This document shows positions 24,301 to 25,945 of a DNA stretch of 25,945 nt, in pieces. The position numbers were made by a program, and so were the translations under genes. Each line of letters opens with the position of its first letter. The stretch's first letter is position 1. This DNA is from Phallusia fumigata (Eukaryota > Chordata > Ascidiacea > Phlebobranchia > Ascidiidae), in NCBI GenBank assembly GCA_008931825.1, contig QXVZ01027796.1, positions 1-25,945 of the forward strand. Reading direction: 5' to 3'. The notes under the pieces are model-generated. The model made no database searches and had not been told where the DNA came from. It worked only from the letters and a program-made list of their open reading frames with translations.

Positions 24301-25349
24301 GAGTTCACTTTTACTGAGTATTGTTACAGTATATTAGTACTTGTTACTGGGCAGACATAGTTTTACATTTTGTAATAAAAATGAGATGATTGGGTTTTTT
24401 CACACAATATTTCATAATTTGGCATATAGTTTATTTGACCTATTAAGGTCATGCATGGAGGGTTGTGTGAGCAAGATGGCGTAACCTTGGATGACCTTCG
24501 ACAAATTGATCGCAACAGACAACCCCCTGAGAGTGGTAACATGTGCGACCTCTTGTGGTCAGACCCACAGTTAATTCGGGGTCGAGGGACCAGTAAGAGA
24601 GGTGTCAGCTGCCAATTCGGTCCCGACATCACTCAGAAGTTTTTACAGGACAATGGTTTGGATTATATCATTCGCAGCCATGAAGTTAAGGTTGGTATTT
24701 TCAGCCTGGATTAACTAATTATTATGTTTTTTTTATTTTTGCTTCATTAATTTTGCAGCAAAATTCGGTGGTTAATACTCAAACCCTGAACGGAGTTACG
24801 AGTGCTTGTTTTTTTTTGCAGCAAGAAGGCTATGAAGCCCAACATGAAGGAAAATGTGTGACGATATTTTCAGCACCAAACTACTGTGATCAAATGGGGA
24901 ACAAGGGTGCTTTCATCACACTGAGACCCCCAGATCTTAAACCACAGTTTACCCAGTTTCAAGCAGTGGTAAATATCCCTTTGTTTTTATTTGCATCGTT
25001 AATGTTATAATTGAAGACCAAATCTATTATGTTAGTGATTAGCTGTGTCATTTCATACAGAATGTTTTTAATGTACAGCCATTAAATTTTCTAATTTTTG
25101 TTAATTTTGAAATTTTAAATTTAGAACAAATAAATCTTTAATTGGTTTTTCCAATTTTGCACATGTAACATGGGTAATAAGTTTTTTGTGAAAAATCTTG
25201 AAATTAAATTTCCAAACTTCTGTATATTTTAGGAACACCCAAAAATGCAGCCAATGGCTTATGCAAACTCATTCATGAGAATGGAATGTTTTGATGTGAC
25301 AAAAACTGTGATGTTCCTGTCCTTTCATTTTCTGACTAGTGTGTTGTAG
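21371..25349 (+). CDS. PPP5C: Serine/threonine protein phosphatase 5 (12 exons, 514 aa)
   Basis: Exons: 21371-21482, 21822-21991, 22344-22415, 22820-22967, 23220-23328, 23413-23491, 23682-23780, 23871-23976, 24120-24262, 24448-24690, 24822-24968, 25233-25349; stop TAG. All phases join. The product is a PPP-family phosphatase with an N-terminal TPR domain that docks on the Hsp90 C-terminus. Residues about 20-140 are the TPRs, with the carboxylate-clamp-like residues Lys29, Asn33, Asn64, Lys94 and Arg98. The catalytic domain carries GDIHG at 238-242, GDFVDRG at 267-273, GNHE at 299-302, His349 and His424, the full metal and phosphate ligand set. [13 protein letters not shown] precedes the C-terminal helix. 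After PMAYAN the protein runs longer than the 499 aa vertebrate form and is hydrophobic at the end. The start is the first ATG in frame after an AG at 21359-21360. Function and family are secure. Confidence 0.97.
21483..21821. other. PPP5C intron 1
   Basis: A 339 bp intron with donor gtgaac and acceptor cttgcacag. No repeat or extra exon was seen. Confidence 0.5.
22224..22320 (+). mobile_element. Half MITE in PPP5C intron 2
   Basis: aaaacataactgccagagaa, then catgtatgtagttaatacat and gcaaacgtttt, match the left arm of the element at 10151-10338. It ends about 25 bp before exon 3, so it nearly touches the splice acceptor. Confidence 0.6.
22574..22660 (+). mobile_element. Half MITE in PPP5C intron 3
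   Basis: gtaactgccagagaacttgt, a gtgaatacatt block and gttgtcatcatc, match the left arm of the element at 10151-10338. The inverted second arm is missing. The rest of the 404 bp intron shows nothing. Confidence 0.55.
24759..24821 (+). other. Possible in-frame 5' extension of PPP5C exon 11
   Basis: A second acceptor (aattttgcag ending at 24758) lies upstream of the preferred one (tttttttttgcag ending at 24821). The 63 nt between them have no stop and keep the frame, adding 21 residues just after the metal-ligand His424. Vertebrate PPP5C joins directly, so the downstream acceptor is the expected one. Confidence 0.35.
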
Positions 25350-25945
25350 AAGGTATCTGCTACAATCCCCAAGTGTTGGTAACACTTTCAGTTGACCTTG
25401 TTCCTGAGAACTGCACTGTTTGAAGCACAGAGGACCAGTTTCAATTTTGCACTAAATTACAATCTAAATCAAATATATTTACTTCCTGAGTAAAGTGAAT
25501 TGTTAAATTCCAGCTTTGTGCATTCTTCTATGCTGCTTGATTTGACTAAAATGTTTTTGGTAACACTTTATGGTTGACTGCACAAAGCTGGCTGGTAAGC
25601 CATGAATTTTTGCTGATCTTTGATAAAAGTGATCTTGTTTATGGCTGCTCATTTCAATATCCATAATTTTACTGCATTCAGTCATGTTAAAATTTCCTGT
25701 TTTACAATTGAGTCGATAGGAATGAAATTCGACAGTTTTAGTTTTTCTATCCTTGTTGTACACGTTGGCAGAAATTTGTTTCCATTATTTACAAAGAGTT
25801 TTTGGAATTGTTAAATAGTAAAAACTTTTAAAGGCCATTTTAAACTAACTGAGTGCAGGAAAATATTTTTGTATTTGTTATTTATCAAAATATTTTGTAT
25901 TTGAGTTCTTGACAATAAATTGAATTTTGAATTCTGTTCGAAACA
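25350..25945 (+). other. PPP5C 3' UTR
   Basis: AT-rich non-coding sequence after the stop codon. Short open frames here have no family resemblance. It runs to the canonical poly(A) signal near the window end, giving a 3' UTR of roughly 590 nt. Confidence 0.6.
25914..25919 (+). terminator. Poly(A) signal AATAAA of PPP5C
   Basis: A canonical AATAAA about 565 nt after the stop codon. Cleavage would fall close to the end of the window. An earlier AATAAA at about 25129-25134 lies in the last intron and would not serve the full-length transcript. Confidence 0.6.

Overview
This is a eukaryotic nuclear window. It has split genes with mostly short GT-AG introns (about 90 to 1,500 bp), AT-rich non-coding DNA, many small MITE-like and tRNA-derived repeats, and animal-specific gene content. 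The compact gene spacing, a deuterostome-like protein phosphatase 5 and splice acceptors just upstream of start codons fit an ascidian tunicate such as Ciona. That assignment is an inference from style, not from a marker gene. All exon models below were built by hand from splice sites, reading-frame continuity and protein motifs. || Layout. (1) Positions 760-7450, plus strand: a complete ten-exon arylsulfatase of the ARSB/ARSI/ARSJ type (539 aa), with hAT-like and MITE-like insertions in its introns. (2) Positions 8873-14684, minus strand: a complete nine-exon gene for a type I membrane protein (381 aa) that I do not recognise by name. Its order is signal peptide, a cysteine-free Ig-like region, a CCP/Sushi module, three cysteine-rich EGF-like modules, one membrane segment and a seven-residue tail. 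One EGF exon lies in a roughly 540 bp tandem duplication; the second copy carries an in-frame stop and one boundary holds the only ambiguous base (N) in the window. (3) Positions 14685-21370: about 6.7 kb without a convincing gene. Its main feature is a large imperfect palindrome (about 19455-21270, arms of about 825 bp) ending about 100 bp before the next gene. (4) Positions 21371-25349, plus strand: a complete twelve-exon serine/threonine protein phosphatase 5 gene (PPP5C, 514 aa), with its 3' UTR and poly(A) signal reaching the window end. || The arylsulfatase and the membrane receptor are convergent (tail to tail), and the receptor and PPP5C are divergent across the palindrome-bearing spacer. 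The three genes are not obviously a pathway: one is a secretory or lysosomal hydrolase, one a glycosylated cell-surface protein, and one a cytosolic Hsp90-associated phosphatase. || Most notable: the palindrome next to PPP5C; the receptor with its unusual domain string, dense N-glycosylation sequons and broken duplicate exon; and a strong excess of the octamer TGACGTCA (16 copies, about 0.4 expected by chance).
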